Part shown: positions 36,741 through 48,700 of the stretch, one piece after another
Numbering within the stretch: the stretch's first letter is position 1
How the letters are laid out: each line of letters begins with the position of its first letter
The notes under the pieces: model-generated
Database searches by the model: none
Seen by the model: only the letters and a program-made list of their open reading frames with translations
What the model was told of the DNA's origin: nothing
NCBI GenBank assembly: GCA_024516035.1
Contig: CM044961.1
Coordinates: forward strand, 2,416,020-2,480,019
Reading direction: 5' to 3'
Length of the DNA stretch: 64,000 bases
From: Bactericera cockerelli
Taxonomy: Eukaryota; Arthropoda; Insecta; Hemiptera; Triozidae
Program-made: the position numbers and the translations under genes

Positions 36741-39700
36741 TCCACCAGTAGTTTCCTCTCTATCCTCCCTGTTACTCACCTCATCTACTTCTCTATCTTC
36801 TCCTCCACCAGTAGTTTCCTCTCTATCCTCCCTGTTACTCACCTAATCTACTTCTCTATCTTCTCCTCCACCAGTAGTTTCCTCTCTATCCTCCCTGTTA
36901 CTCACCTCATCTACTTCTCTATCTTCTCCTCCACCAGTAGTTTCCTCTCTATCCTCCCTGTTACTCACCTCATCTACTTCTCTATCTTCTCCTCCACCAG
37001 TAGTTTCCTCTCTATCCTCCCTGTTACTCACCTCATCTACTTCTCTATCTTCTCCTCCACCAGTAGTTTCCTCTCTATCCTCCCTGTTACTCACCTAATC
37101 TACTTCTCTATCTTCTCCTCCACCAGTAGTTTCCTCTCTATCCTCCCTGTTACTCACCTCATCTACTTCTCTATCTTCTCCTCCACCAGTACTATAGTTT
37201 CTTCTCTATCCTCCCTGTTACTCACCTCATCTACTTCTCTATCTTCTCCTCCACCAGTAGTTTCCTCTCTATCCTCCCTGTTACTTACTTCCATTCTCAC
37301 ATATCTTCTTCCTTTTATCTTCTCCTCCACCAGTAGTTTCCTCTCTATCCTCCCTGTTACTCACCTCATCTACTTCTCTATCTTCTCCTCCACCAGTAGT
37401 TTCCTCTCTATCCTCCCTGTTACTCACCTCATCTACTTCTCTATCTTCTCCTCCACCAGTAGTTTCCTCTCTATCCTCCTGTTACTCACCATCACTCTAT
37501 CCTCCCATAGTTTCTCTCTATCCTCCCTGTACTCACCTCATCTACTTCTCTATCTTCTCCTCCACCAGTAGTTTTCCTCTCTATCCTCCCTGTACTTCAC
37601 ACTCATTTTACTTCTCTATCTTCTCCTCCACCAGTAGTTTCCTCTCTATCCTCCCTGTTACTCACCTCATCTACTTCTCTATCTTCTCCTCCACCAGTAG
37701 TTTCCTCTCTATCCTCCCTGTTACTCACCTCATCTACTTCTCTATCTTCTCCTCCACCAGTAGTTTCCTCTCTATCCTCCCTGTTACTCACCTATCTACT
37801 TCTCTATCTTCTCCTCCACCAGTAGTTTCCTCTCTATCCTCCCTGTTACTCACCTCATCTACTTCTCTATCTTCTCCTCCACCAGTAGTTTCCTCTCTAT
37901 CCTCCCTGTTACTCACCTCATCTACTTCTCTATCTTCTCCTCCACCAGTAGTTTCCTCTCTATCCTCCCTGTTACTCACCTAATCTACTTCTCTATCTTC
38001 TCCTCCACCAGTAGTTTCCTCTCTATCCTCCCTGTTACTCACCTCATCTACTTCTCTATCTTCTCCTCCACCAGTAGTTTCCTCTCTATCCTCCCTGTTA
38101 CTCACCTCATCTACTTCTCTATCTTCTCCTCCACCAGTAGTTTCCTCTCTATCCTCCCTGTTACTCACCTCATCTACTTCTCTATCTTCTCCTCCACCAG
38201 TAGTTTCCTCTCTATCCTCCCTGTTACTCACCTCATCTACTTCTCTATCTTCTCCTCCACCAGTAGTTTCCTCTCTATCCTCCCTGTTACTCACCTAATC
38301 TACTTCTCTATCTTCTCCTCCACCAGTAGTTTCCTCTCTATCCTCCCTGTTACTCACCTCATCTACTTCTCTATCTTCTCCTCCACCAGTAGTTTCTCTC
38401 TTCTCCTTACTCTATCTTCTCCTTTCTCACCGTATCTATCTTATCTCCTTATCCCATTTCTATCTCTCCTCCACCAGTAGTTTCCTCTCTATCCTCCCTG
38501 TTACTCACCTAATCTACTTCTCTATCTTCTCCTCCACCAGTAGTTTCCTCTCTCTATCCTCCCTGTTACTCACCTCATCTACTTCTCTATCTTCTCCTCC
38601 ACCAGTAGTTTCCTCTCTATCCTCCCTGTTACTCACCTCATCTACTTCTCTATCTTCTCCTCACCAGTAGTTTCCTCTCTATCCTCCCTGTTACTCACCT
38701 CATCTACTTCTCTATCTTCTCCTCCACCAGTAGTTTCCTCTCTATCCTCCCTGTTACTCACCTAATCTACTTCTCTATCTTCTCCTCCACCAGTAGTTTC
38801 CTCTCTATCCTCCCTGTTACTCACCTCATCTACTTCTCTATCTTCTCCTCCACCAGTAGTTTCCTCTCTATCCTCCCTGTTACTCACCTAATCTACTTCT
38901 CTATCTTCTCCTCCACCAGTAGTTTCCTCTCTATCCTCCCTGTTACTCACCTCATCTACTTCTCTATCTTCTCCTCCACCAGTAGTTTCCTCTCTATCCT
39001 CCCTGTTACTCACCTAATCTACTTCTCTATCTTCTCCTCCACCAGTAGTTTCCTCTCTATCCTCCCTGTTACTCACCTCATCTACTTCTCTATCTTCTCC
39101 TCCACCAGTAGTTTTCCTCTCTATCTTCCTGTTACTCACCTAATCTACTTCTCTATCTTTCTCTCACACATAGTTTTCCTCTCTATCCTCCCTGTTACTC
39201 ACTATCTACTTTCTACTTCCTCCACTTAGTTTCTCTCTATCCTCCTTTACACTCTCTACTTCTCTACTCTCACCAGTAGTTTCTCTCTATCCTCCTGTTA
39301 CTCACCTCATCTACTTCTCTATCTTCTCCTCCACAGTAGTTTCTCTCTATCCTCCCTGTTACTCACCTATCTACTTCTCTATCTTCCTCCACCAGTAGTT
39401 TCCTCTCTTATCCTCCTGTTTACTCACCTCATTACTTCTCTATCTTCTCTCCACATTAGTTTCCTCTCTATCCTCCTGTTACTCACCTCATCTACTTCTC
39501 TATCTCTCCTCCACCAGTAGTTTCCTCTCTATCCTCCCTGTTACTCACCTCATCTACTTCTCTATCTTCTCCTCCACCAGTAGTTTCCTCTCTATCTCCT
39601 GTTACTCACCTCATCTACTTCTCTATCTTCTCCTCCACAGTAGTTTTCCTCTCTATCCATCCTGTTACTCACCTCATCTACTTTCTATCTTCCTCACCAG

Positions 39701-40275
39701 TAGTTCCTCTCTATCCTCCGTTACTCACCTCATTACTTCTCTATTTCTCCTCACCAGTAGTTTCCTCTCTATCCTCCTGTTACTCACCTCATCTACTTCT
39801 CTATCTTCTCCTCCACCAAGTTACTCGTTTCTCTCTCTATCCTCCCTGTTTCCCTCACCCTACCTCATCACTTCTCTATCTTCTCCTCCACCAGTAGTAG
39901 TTCTCTCTTCTCTATTCCTCCCTAGTTTCCTCTATCCTCTTACTCACCTATACTTCTCTATCTTCTCCTCCACCAGTAGTTTCCTCTCTATCCTCCCTGT
40001 GTCTCACCTAATCTACTTCTCTATCTTCTCCTCCACCAGTAGTTTTCCTCTCTATCCTCCCTGTTACTCACCTCATCTACTTCTCTATCTTCTCCTCCAC
40101 CAGTAGTTTCCTCTCTATCCTCCCTGTTACTCACCTCATCTACTTCTCTATCTTCTCCTCCACCAGTAGTTTCCTCTCTATCCTCCCTGTTACTCACCTA
40201 ATCTACTTCTCTATCTTCTCCTCCACCAGTAGTTTCCTGTCTATCCTCCCTGTTACTCACCTAATCTACTTCTCT
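36711..40275. repeat. 63-bp pyrimidine-rich satellite, about 56 copies
   Basis: The unit runs ctcatctacttctctatctt, ctcctccaccagtagtttcc, then tctctatcctccctgttact and cac. About 80% of plus-strand bases are pyrimidines. A single-base variant (ctcatc versus ctaatc) marks two monomer types, alternating in places (for example 38758-39060). Blocks near 37480-37610, 38390-38470 and 39110-39960 are riddled with small indels while the rest is nearly identical. Since 63 is a multiple of 3, long ORFs arise (plus 36591-37571; minus SNREDREETTGGGEDREVDE repeats). No start context or promoter supports translation. Confidence 0.95.
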
Positions 40276-40279
40276 CTCA

Positions 40280-43200
40280 CTTCTACTCTTCCATCTGACA
40301 TTTCATCATAAATTTAATTCGTGCTGTTAGCATGAAACCAACTGAAGTATTCGATGACATGGAAAATGGCTTCGTATTTCTTCTATCCCATCTCTATTTC
40401 CTCATTCCTACTATCCTACACAAGTTACTAGTATTCTATCATGTTTGCTAGTGTTCTATAAATATCTGTATGAGTATACACCCGACATCACGAAATATGG
40501 AACATTTTCTATATTATTCCAACATGTTCAACATTCTATTCCTCTATAAAAAGAACAAGTCTCAACAATTTCCAAAAGCAGTTAAAATAATTGTGGCGTG
40601 CTTTTTTTTTATCCATTTCTTCCAAGTCAAGTGTACATTGACTATATTATTCCATTATGTTGAACATTTTATTCCACAATAAAAAGAACCACTCATAAAA
40701 ATTTCCACGAGCAGAAAGGTAATAATGTCGTGCTTTATTTATTGCTGAAAGAAAGAAAAGAACTTTGTTGTTCCTCGCTTCTCCGTCTCAGGGGAGTTTG
40801 TGATTGACAAGAAGGAAAAACTCGATACAGGAGAGAAACGACCTGATCCCACGGGAGAATGATGAGATTTACAAGGACAAGTTTTTTTTTTTCTACCAAG
40901 ACACGGATAGTCAATCGAGTAAAACGTAGCTGTCATATCATAGAGAAGGTCCCAGGATCGAAACTCAGGGTCTACAGTTGAATTGCAAATACATTGCTAT
41001 TTGCCGTCCGGTGCTAGGAGGATTCTGTCTCTTCTAAATGCGAGAGAAAAAGCATAGTAACTCATGCTATTTGAATTTTTGTGTGATTACTCGTAGATTT
41101 CCATCACCAATACCAATTACTCCGTTTCGTGCTGACTCGAGTAAGATCGGGCCTGACTTGTCGGCACGCAGCCCCCCCCCCCCCCCCCCCTGCAGAGTGC
41201 AGTGGTTCTGGTAACTGCTCGTATCGTATTGTGCTGCATAATTTATACTAATTCAGACTAGAGGGGGGTGGGGTTAACAGTCAAAGGATACAGGGGAAGA
41301 GGGGGGAGGTAAATTTGTAAGAGTAGGGAAGGTAATGGACAAAAGAAAAGAGCAGGGAGAGAGAGAGAGAGGGGGGGGGGGCTAAAGTTGTAAAAGCAGG
41401 GGAGGTAATAGATATAGAAGGAAAGAGCAGAGGGGAGGAGTTAAAGTCATAAAAGGAGAGGAGGTAACAGACAAAAGCAGGAGAGGGAGTATGGGAGGTA
41501 ATAGACAAAGAGAAAAAAGTGACCGATTACAATACTTTCTATACCTTATAGGTAATAGAAAGTAAAAAAAAGGTGGGGGTCTAAATTTTTAAGAGGAGGG
41601 TTGGAAAAAGACCTGGGGGGGGGGGGCGAAACTAAAGAGAGGAACCAATGAAACGAAAGAGTTGAGAAAAATGTTTGGATTATCCACAGATTCCACAGCA
41701 AAGGTAGTAGAGAAGAATAATAATAATAATATTATGTCGCTCGTATGGGTAGAATATCACTTCTTATTATTACTATTACACAGTTGAAATATCAATGACC
41801 TGAAATCATGCAGTTCCAAGCCAAAGTCAAATTATGTGGTCCAAAGACAAAATGGGAGTATATACTTTTGTAAGGCTGACTTCGAACCCGCGAGCCCTTG
41901 GATTACCAGACTACTCAGCTACCGGGTTCTGACACTATGTAGATTGTAGACCCGCAGATGATGAAAACTATTTCCCTAACTTGCACACACCTTGTGACGG
42001 GAATATTCACTTGCTCTCTGTGAGATAACAGATGATGAAAACTATTTCCCTAACTTGGCACACACCTTGTGACGGGAATATTCACTGGCTCTCTGTGAGA
42101 TAGCAGATAGGAGAGAGTACCAGTTCATTGTTTTATCTGAGTCTCCAAGATAAGGGACGACTCACTCTGAAACGAGAAGATTGTTGGGGAAGGGGTCTGA
42201 AATAAGTCGAATCAAATAAAATAATATGTTATTCAGGTCAAACAACCTCAGAATCAGGTGCGACAAAATTGGTATTATGTTGAATAAACCTGGTGTTTCT
42301 CTTATCCTAGTCACTAGAGTTAAGCTACGTCCAGCGAAGGTAGGTGGGTACCACAATACTCCGGTATAAAACTAGAATTGACCTTACCCGAAACACCTTT
42401 AGAGTTTCCAATAGGTCGATCGACTAGCGCAGTGACCCAATCTTAGTATCATATTTATAAGAAGTAATAGGCCAAACTAATACAAAATAGCTTTTTTAAT
42501 TATACTGCCCGACTAGATTTATATTAAGTCCCATTACTCCAGCAGTAAGTCCAAGACGTATTACGTGAAGGGAGGATAATGTTTGATGACCCGGCCGGGT
42601 TTCGAACTCGCGACCTCTCGATCACGCGACAACTGAGCTACTGTGGGACAGAAATACTAAAAATAGGTAGTATTGTTCTAGAATTTTTTTGTACTATAAT
42701 TTCTTAGATGTTCATTTTTCCAACCACAATCTACGATGTGTGGAATAGTTACCATTTCGTAGAAGCTGTGTTCGCAAATTTTATTGCAGCGCGAACCTTG
42801 GCATTATAATTATGCATGGTATGGTTGAGTTCTAACTGGTATCGAATTTGTGCGAGCTGAAATTATTCCAGTATGAGTCATTAGGGAGAGGGAGTGTGAG
42901 ATAGACAGCTGAAATTATTCCAGTAAGAACGTTTAGGGGGGGGGGGGGGGGGGGGGGTGATTTCGAAAATTTCCATGCCTAAACTAGTAGACATAGAATT
43001 TTTTTGAACAGGATGCATGGGGATCTCGTGTGGGCTCAGAGGATAGCGCCCCGTCTGAACCTCTTGGTAGCAGGTTCGATATAGAACTTTTCTGCGGAAG
43101 AATAGATAGTTGAATCTGGATCGGCTGGCGTGATATAACTTGAACCATTTGAATAACATTTCCAATGGACCCGAACCAATTCCTATCTCTGTGCCCACCG

Positions 43201-44830
43201 CAAATGGACTAGTATTTAACCAAGTAGACTTATATTCAGGTTTTTCTCATAAATAGGTTATTTTTCCTTATAGACAGGTTAATTGAACCTGGAAAATTTT
43301 CTTTTTTAGGTTTCTCTTATATCCCAGTTTCGGCTGTATGTAATTCGTTATGACGTTCTATGAGATTATAAACTCGAGATGACAACGTCAAAATGTAAGG
43401 ACAAAATATTTTCAGGCCCGAATCCTGACCTGAGGCCGTTCTCACTTCTCAGTAGCCACCGCATTACATTTCATTATTTCTGGGGGTCTTTTCTTCTGCA
43501 CACTATGAGTACCACCCAAATACCCACCGCAAACAGACTACTAATATTTTCCCTACGCATATACAATACATATAAATTCGTTACAACTTATGATTTATGA
43601 CGTTCAATGAGATTATAAACTCAAGATGGCATCGTGAAATGGAAAGGCAAAAGATAAAACTGAAATCAGGCTGGCCAGGTAAATCAGGTAATTATGGAGC
43701 TGACCCCTCACCTAGTCTACTGCGTCTCTTATCTCCGATCCTTATCACTATTTACACTAGTATTTACTCCATATTTACAACGAGAAATATTGATACTAAT
43801 GATGATGAAAATAAATAATATCATAGTAATGTAATATTGTAGTATGTTAGGATGACTGGCTTCGTAGATAGCTGTGATTGAAAACGCTCACAAATAAATA
43901 TTTCTGGTTAAAGAGTTAATCTCTTACTATAATTCACTAAACTTGAACTTTTCACTATCGCAAGTCACTTAGCGGAATAACTAACTTTACTTCACGAATC
44001 GCAACGAACGCAATTACCAGTCGCAAGAAATCAACTCGATCACAGTGCTGCCTCTTTTATTTTCGCACTTAGAGAGGAAGCATCCCAAACATCTTAGCGC
44101 TTTCTCTTCTCAGTTATTCTGGAGCATTCACTATCCCTCTGACAATATTTCGCTAGAGGCGCCAGGAATCCATACTCCCTCCATGCCATCCCTTCGTAGG
44201 GAAAAGGAAACCCAAGATTTCTACTACATACTTACTTCAACCTTCGATAGAGCGCGCTGATCTTATAACATTCTCATAATTTATCTAATATATAAAAAAA
44301 TTTAATTAATTTTTCAATTAAAATTTTGGAGGCAAAAAATTGATTTAATTACAAATATATAATTTTGATTAGCTAAAATTGACACTCCTCCACATAAATA
44401 GTACTATATTTCTTCATTCATAAGGTAATAATTAAAATGTGAGACCCGAACATCAGCGGAGAGACCTCAATCGGAACCCGGGTTTCGCCATGTGTGCAAT
44501 TAGCGCTATGGCTCTGCACATGATGAATGTATTGATTCAAAAATTATTTTTCATTATTTGAGGAAACAATGATTTATTACAAATAAAATTATGATAATAA
44601 AAATTAAAACCTCAATAATATTAGTACTATCATTATCTTCATGTTCAATATGTTGATAATAAATACTAATATTACTAACAATGTGATTAAGAACCGATGC
44701 GGCGCGGCGGGATGACCTCAATTGCGACCCGAGTTGCGGCCGAGTGTGATTGCGACTATTGGGAGTCATGAATGATGAATGAGCTTGATTCAATTGGAAA
44801 TTGATTTCTCTCATTAGTTTTGCAAGAACA
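40280..44830. other. Intergenic region with homopolymers; no gene recognised
   Basis: Contains a C19 run (41172-41190), a G22 run (42936-42957), purine-rich text at 41281-41510, a two-copy 76-bp direct repeat (41953-42105), and tRNA-like SINE heads on the minus strand at 41880-41935 and 42595-42650 and on the plus strand near 43030-43085. Frames here (for example 43379-43600, 44045-44260) show no domain. Confidence 0.5.
43232..43340. mobile_element. MITE, CCTGGATATAAGAGA family
   Basis: Diverged copy: attcaggtttttctcata, aattgaacctgg and aggtttctcttatatccca. Same order as at 10475-10612. Confidence 0.5.
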
Positions 44831-45792
44831 CCATGACTTACACAGGCACGGAGCTTGGATCTGACTCGGGGGAGGAACAATTCAATGTGTTTTCCTGGTT
44901 ATGCTACAGGCCGCACAATAGGTGCATGTCTCTCTCTCTCTAACATATCTCTGTCTCTCTCATGTCCACAGACATCGGGCCGAGGGCCGTGGGCCGCAGG
45001 ATGGGGGCCATGTTTCTCTCTCTCTAACATATCTCTGTCTCTCTCATGTCCACAGACATCGGGCCGAGGGGCCGTGGGCCGCAGGATGGGGGCCATGTTT
45101 CTCTCTCTCTCTAACATATCTCTGTCTCTCTCATGTCCACAGACATCGGGCCGAGGGGCCGTGGGCCGCAGGATGGGGGCCATGTTTCCTGCTCGGTAAA
45201 CATATCATGTGTTTTCCTGTATGCTGCAGACTTACACGGACGAGTGGTTGACTCGGGGGGCATTCAATGTGTCATGGTGTACGGCGCCAATGGTCCTGTC
45301 TCTCTCTCTCTAACATATCTCTGTCTCTCTCATGTCCACAGACATCCGGCGGGCCGGGATGGGGGCCCTGTTTCTCTCTCTCTAACATATCTCTGTCTCT
45401 CTCACGTCCACAGACATCGGGCCGGGGGCCGCAGGATGGGGGCCATGTTTCTCTCTCTAACATATCTCTGTCTCTCTCATGTCCACAGACATCGGGCCGG
45501 GGGGGGCCGCAGGATGGGGGCCATGTTTTCTCTCTCTCTCTCTCTAAACATATCTCTGTCTTTTCTCATGTCCACAGACATCGGGCCGAGGGCGCGTGGG
45601 GCCGCAGGATGGGGGGGGGCCCCATGTTTCTCTCTCTCTCTCTCTAACATATCTCTGTCTCTCTCATGTCCACAGACATCGGGGCCGGGGGCCGCAGGAT
45701 GCGGGACCATGTTCTCTCTCTCTCTCTCTAAACATTATTTCTGTCTCTCTCAATGGTCCACAGACATCGGGCCGAGGGGCCGGGGCCGCAGG
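44830..45792 (+). repeat. Tandem array of Vha100 3' splice site, leader and start codon
   Basis: A unit of about 75-100 bp holds a (CT)n tract, taacatatctctgtctctct, catgtccacag (3' splice site), a GC-rich leader acatcgggccgaggggccg, and gcaggATGGGGGCCATGTTT. Nine acceptor copies end at 44971, 45055, 45142, 45341, 45413, 45488, 45577, 45675 and 45763. The last feeds the real first coding exon. A longer block (44830-44925) is partly repeated at 45190-45295. Units differ by small indels, mostly in the CT and G runs. Confidence 0.9.
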
Positions 45793-48700
45793 ATGGGGGC
45801 CATGTTTCGCAGCGAGGAGATGGTCCTGTGCCAGCTCTTCATACAACCGAGGCCGCGTATTCTTCTGTCTCCACGCTGGGCGAGGCCGGCATTGTGCAGT
45901 TCAGAGATCGTGAGTAGACGCAGTAGTCCTTCTAGTACCAAATCCTAGTGTGGATGTACATTGTACATCTATACTTATAAAAGAGAGTTTCACTCACTGA
46001 CTCTGACTGGCTCACTCACTCACTCACTGATTCATCACTGTTTCTCCGAACTGGTAAGTCCTAGGAAGCTGAAATTTGGTAGGTTAGCATTGTCTTATAG
46101 TCTGGATGTGCAATAAGGGATTTTTCGAAATTCCCACTACAACACCTCCATTGGCGAAAAAGGATTTTTTGCTTTACGGCCATGCCTCGGCCCGCAAAGT
46201 GGGCGATAGCCCGCTAGTAATGTATAAGGTGATAAATGTAATTTCTTGAGAAAAATGTATGCTTTTTCATTTGTAGCCGCTCGTAATAAGGAGCAGTTCT
46301 ATTTAAAAAAAAAAAAAACTTTGCTTTCGAATTAAAAATAATAGTAATAATAATTAAGTATTGTTATCGTGTTCGAATTTGAAAACATAGCTTTACAAAA
46401 TATAGTACAAAGTACATTATTAGCTTCAAGGCGCTAGTCTGGTGATCCATGTAGGGTAGGAATCCGTTAGTTTGTAAAATCCCACCCAATGCTTGAGTTT
46501 TTCCATGAGGTTTTACCAGTGCATGAAAATGGCAGAATAAGTAGGGGGGTTTATTGTTTCCGAGTATATCACAGTCTATAGATACCGAAAGTATTGTGCT
46601 TTACAGAATGAATGTAATTCATATTTACCAATTATTATTATGTTTTTTTTTTTTTTGAAGTGGTTCAATAAGATTCAGATGTACATTTAAATTGATGATG
46701 CAATAAAAGTAAAATTTTGCTAATAAATTATGAAAGATAACCTCTTTATTCTTTCAATTTTTTATACTTTAATTTATGAATGTATATTATACCTGACGAG
46801 AATACTCCTTCAATCTCTTTAACGAAACGAAAGAATGCAATAGTATTTTTTTTTATTAACGCGACACGACAATAGCAGTTTTTAGCGCCAAAAAAAGATT
46901 GGCATCAAAAGATAATACATAATATAATTACGTAATTACATATTCCTGCAATGTCTTTGTATGCCTAACGTAAAACAAAAAATACCATAAAATTATCCAC
47001 GCAAAACAGTTTTCGCGCCAAAAAAGATAGGTACCATCAAAAGGTATTATTATATAATCCTACAATATTTATAAACAAAAAATACAATTACCAACGCTGT
47101 CCGACAAAAGAAAAAGAAGAGACATTCGCGCCAATTGAAGACACGACTTACGAATATGAAAAGGTAATATAATTAACGAAGCGAAAATATCAAAAGATTG
47201 AAGAGGTAGATGGTCAAGCATAAATTTTACTATGAAAAGATTTTCTCAGATAAATAATTGAAAAGAAAAAAATTCAATTAATACTCCACAAGAAAAACAA
47301 TAATTAGTTAATAACCTAGATGTCAAAAAGACATTTAGGTAAAGAATTAATTAATAATTAAAAGAATTTCAAACAACAATTAAGAGTTTATTATTATTTT
47401 AGTTGAAAGCTTCACTTTTGGCATGTATCTCAGAAACATTATGCCCATCCTCCAATTTAACCCATGTAGGCCTATTGGACAATATTTTAAGAGATTTTAA
47501 CCACTCCAATTAAGTTAAGGGACAGCTCTTTTACAGAATGCATGCGAAGGTCCAACGTTTCTTCAATGAGCACGAATCTATAAAAATTTGTAAAAAAAAA
47601 AAAAAAAAAAAATGAGCACGAACGTTCAGGAGAAACCAAGTTTGGTTTAAACTTATTTCTATGATCGTAATTAACTAGCGTTAGCAAGTACAGTGATCTA
47701 AAGAGGGTTAAGATCGTCTGTACTGTAGAGTGTAGACAATTGACGTTGTTATTTCTGGTAATTGTGCGCGTATAAATTGGTGTGCATGTGTGTTGTGTAT
47801 GTGTACCTACTCTGGGTGACTGAATGTACGTTCAGTACTGAGTGCCTTCGGTCTGTTCTAATACCAGAATCGGGAGGGACCCGATTCTCTAAGGGTTCAA
47901 ATATCTGTCGACTTCCACTTATAATCCAGATAGAGAAAAAGAAAAAGATTAAAACACTTAGACGACCGGGTGTACCACCGGTGGTACACGCACGTTCGTA
48001 CGGAATGGACCGGGTGTACCACCGGTGGTACACGGGGTCGGTATAGCCGCATTATCGCCGGTCCCACAAGAGAATTCACGAAAAACCATGCCGGTCGTCT
48101 AAGTGTTAAAGAAAAAAATTAAAACAATGGCATGAAAAGCGCGGTAACATCCAGAATTGTACGACACGAGTCGTAGATTTGATGGTCTTATCGTATTACA
48201 TACCGCAATGTCATTTATTTATCTCATTTTAAAATCAGCGCAATATAATTAGAACAGTAAAGTAAATAGTTGTGTAAATACTGGATACCTTTGTATTATT
48301 ATTATTATTATTATTATTATTAAATTACGAGTAATTATAAATTTTTGGAACTTGAAGGCACCTCTCCGTTTGAGCAGAAAACCCATAGTATTCGAAGTAT
48401 TGACCACGTTTTCGTCAGCATCATTCTCCAGCAACAACCCTCTCTGAAGTTTCTGAACGCATTGTCATTAATTTCTCCCCCCCTTCTCTATCTCTCTCTT
48501 TCTCCTCCCTGTCTCTCCATCTCTCTCTTTCTCCTTTTCCTCTATAAGTCTACTCAATCCATTCTCTTCTCTTTCTTTTCTACTCTTCTTCACCATCTCT
48601 CTCTCTCTCTTTCTTTTCTACTCTTCTTCAACCATCTCTCTCTTTCTTTTCTACTCTTCTTCAACCATCTCCCTCTCTCTTTCTTTTCTACTTTTCTTCA

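Noticed and set aside
36591..37571. 326-codon ORF on the plus strand
   Set aside because: It is the translation of the 63-bp satellite; unit length divisible by 3 explains the open frame, and the same holds for the minus-strand SNREDREE repeats.
45133..45948. 271-codon ORF as a separate gene
   Set aside because: Repetitive translation of the splice-site array; kept only as an observation because it is in frame with Vha100.
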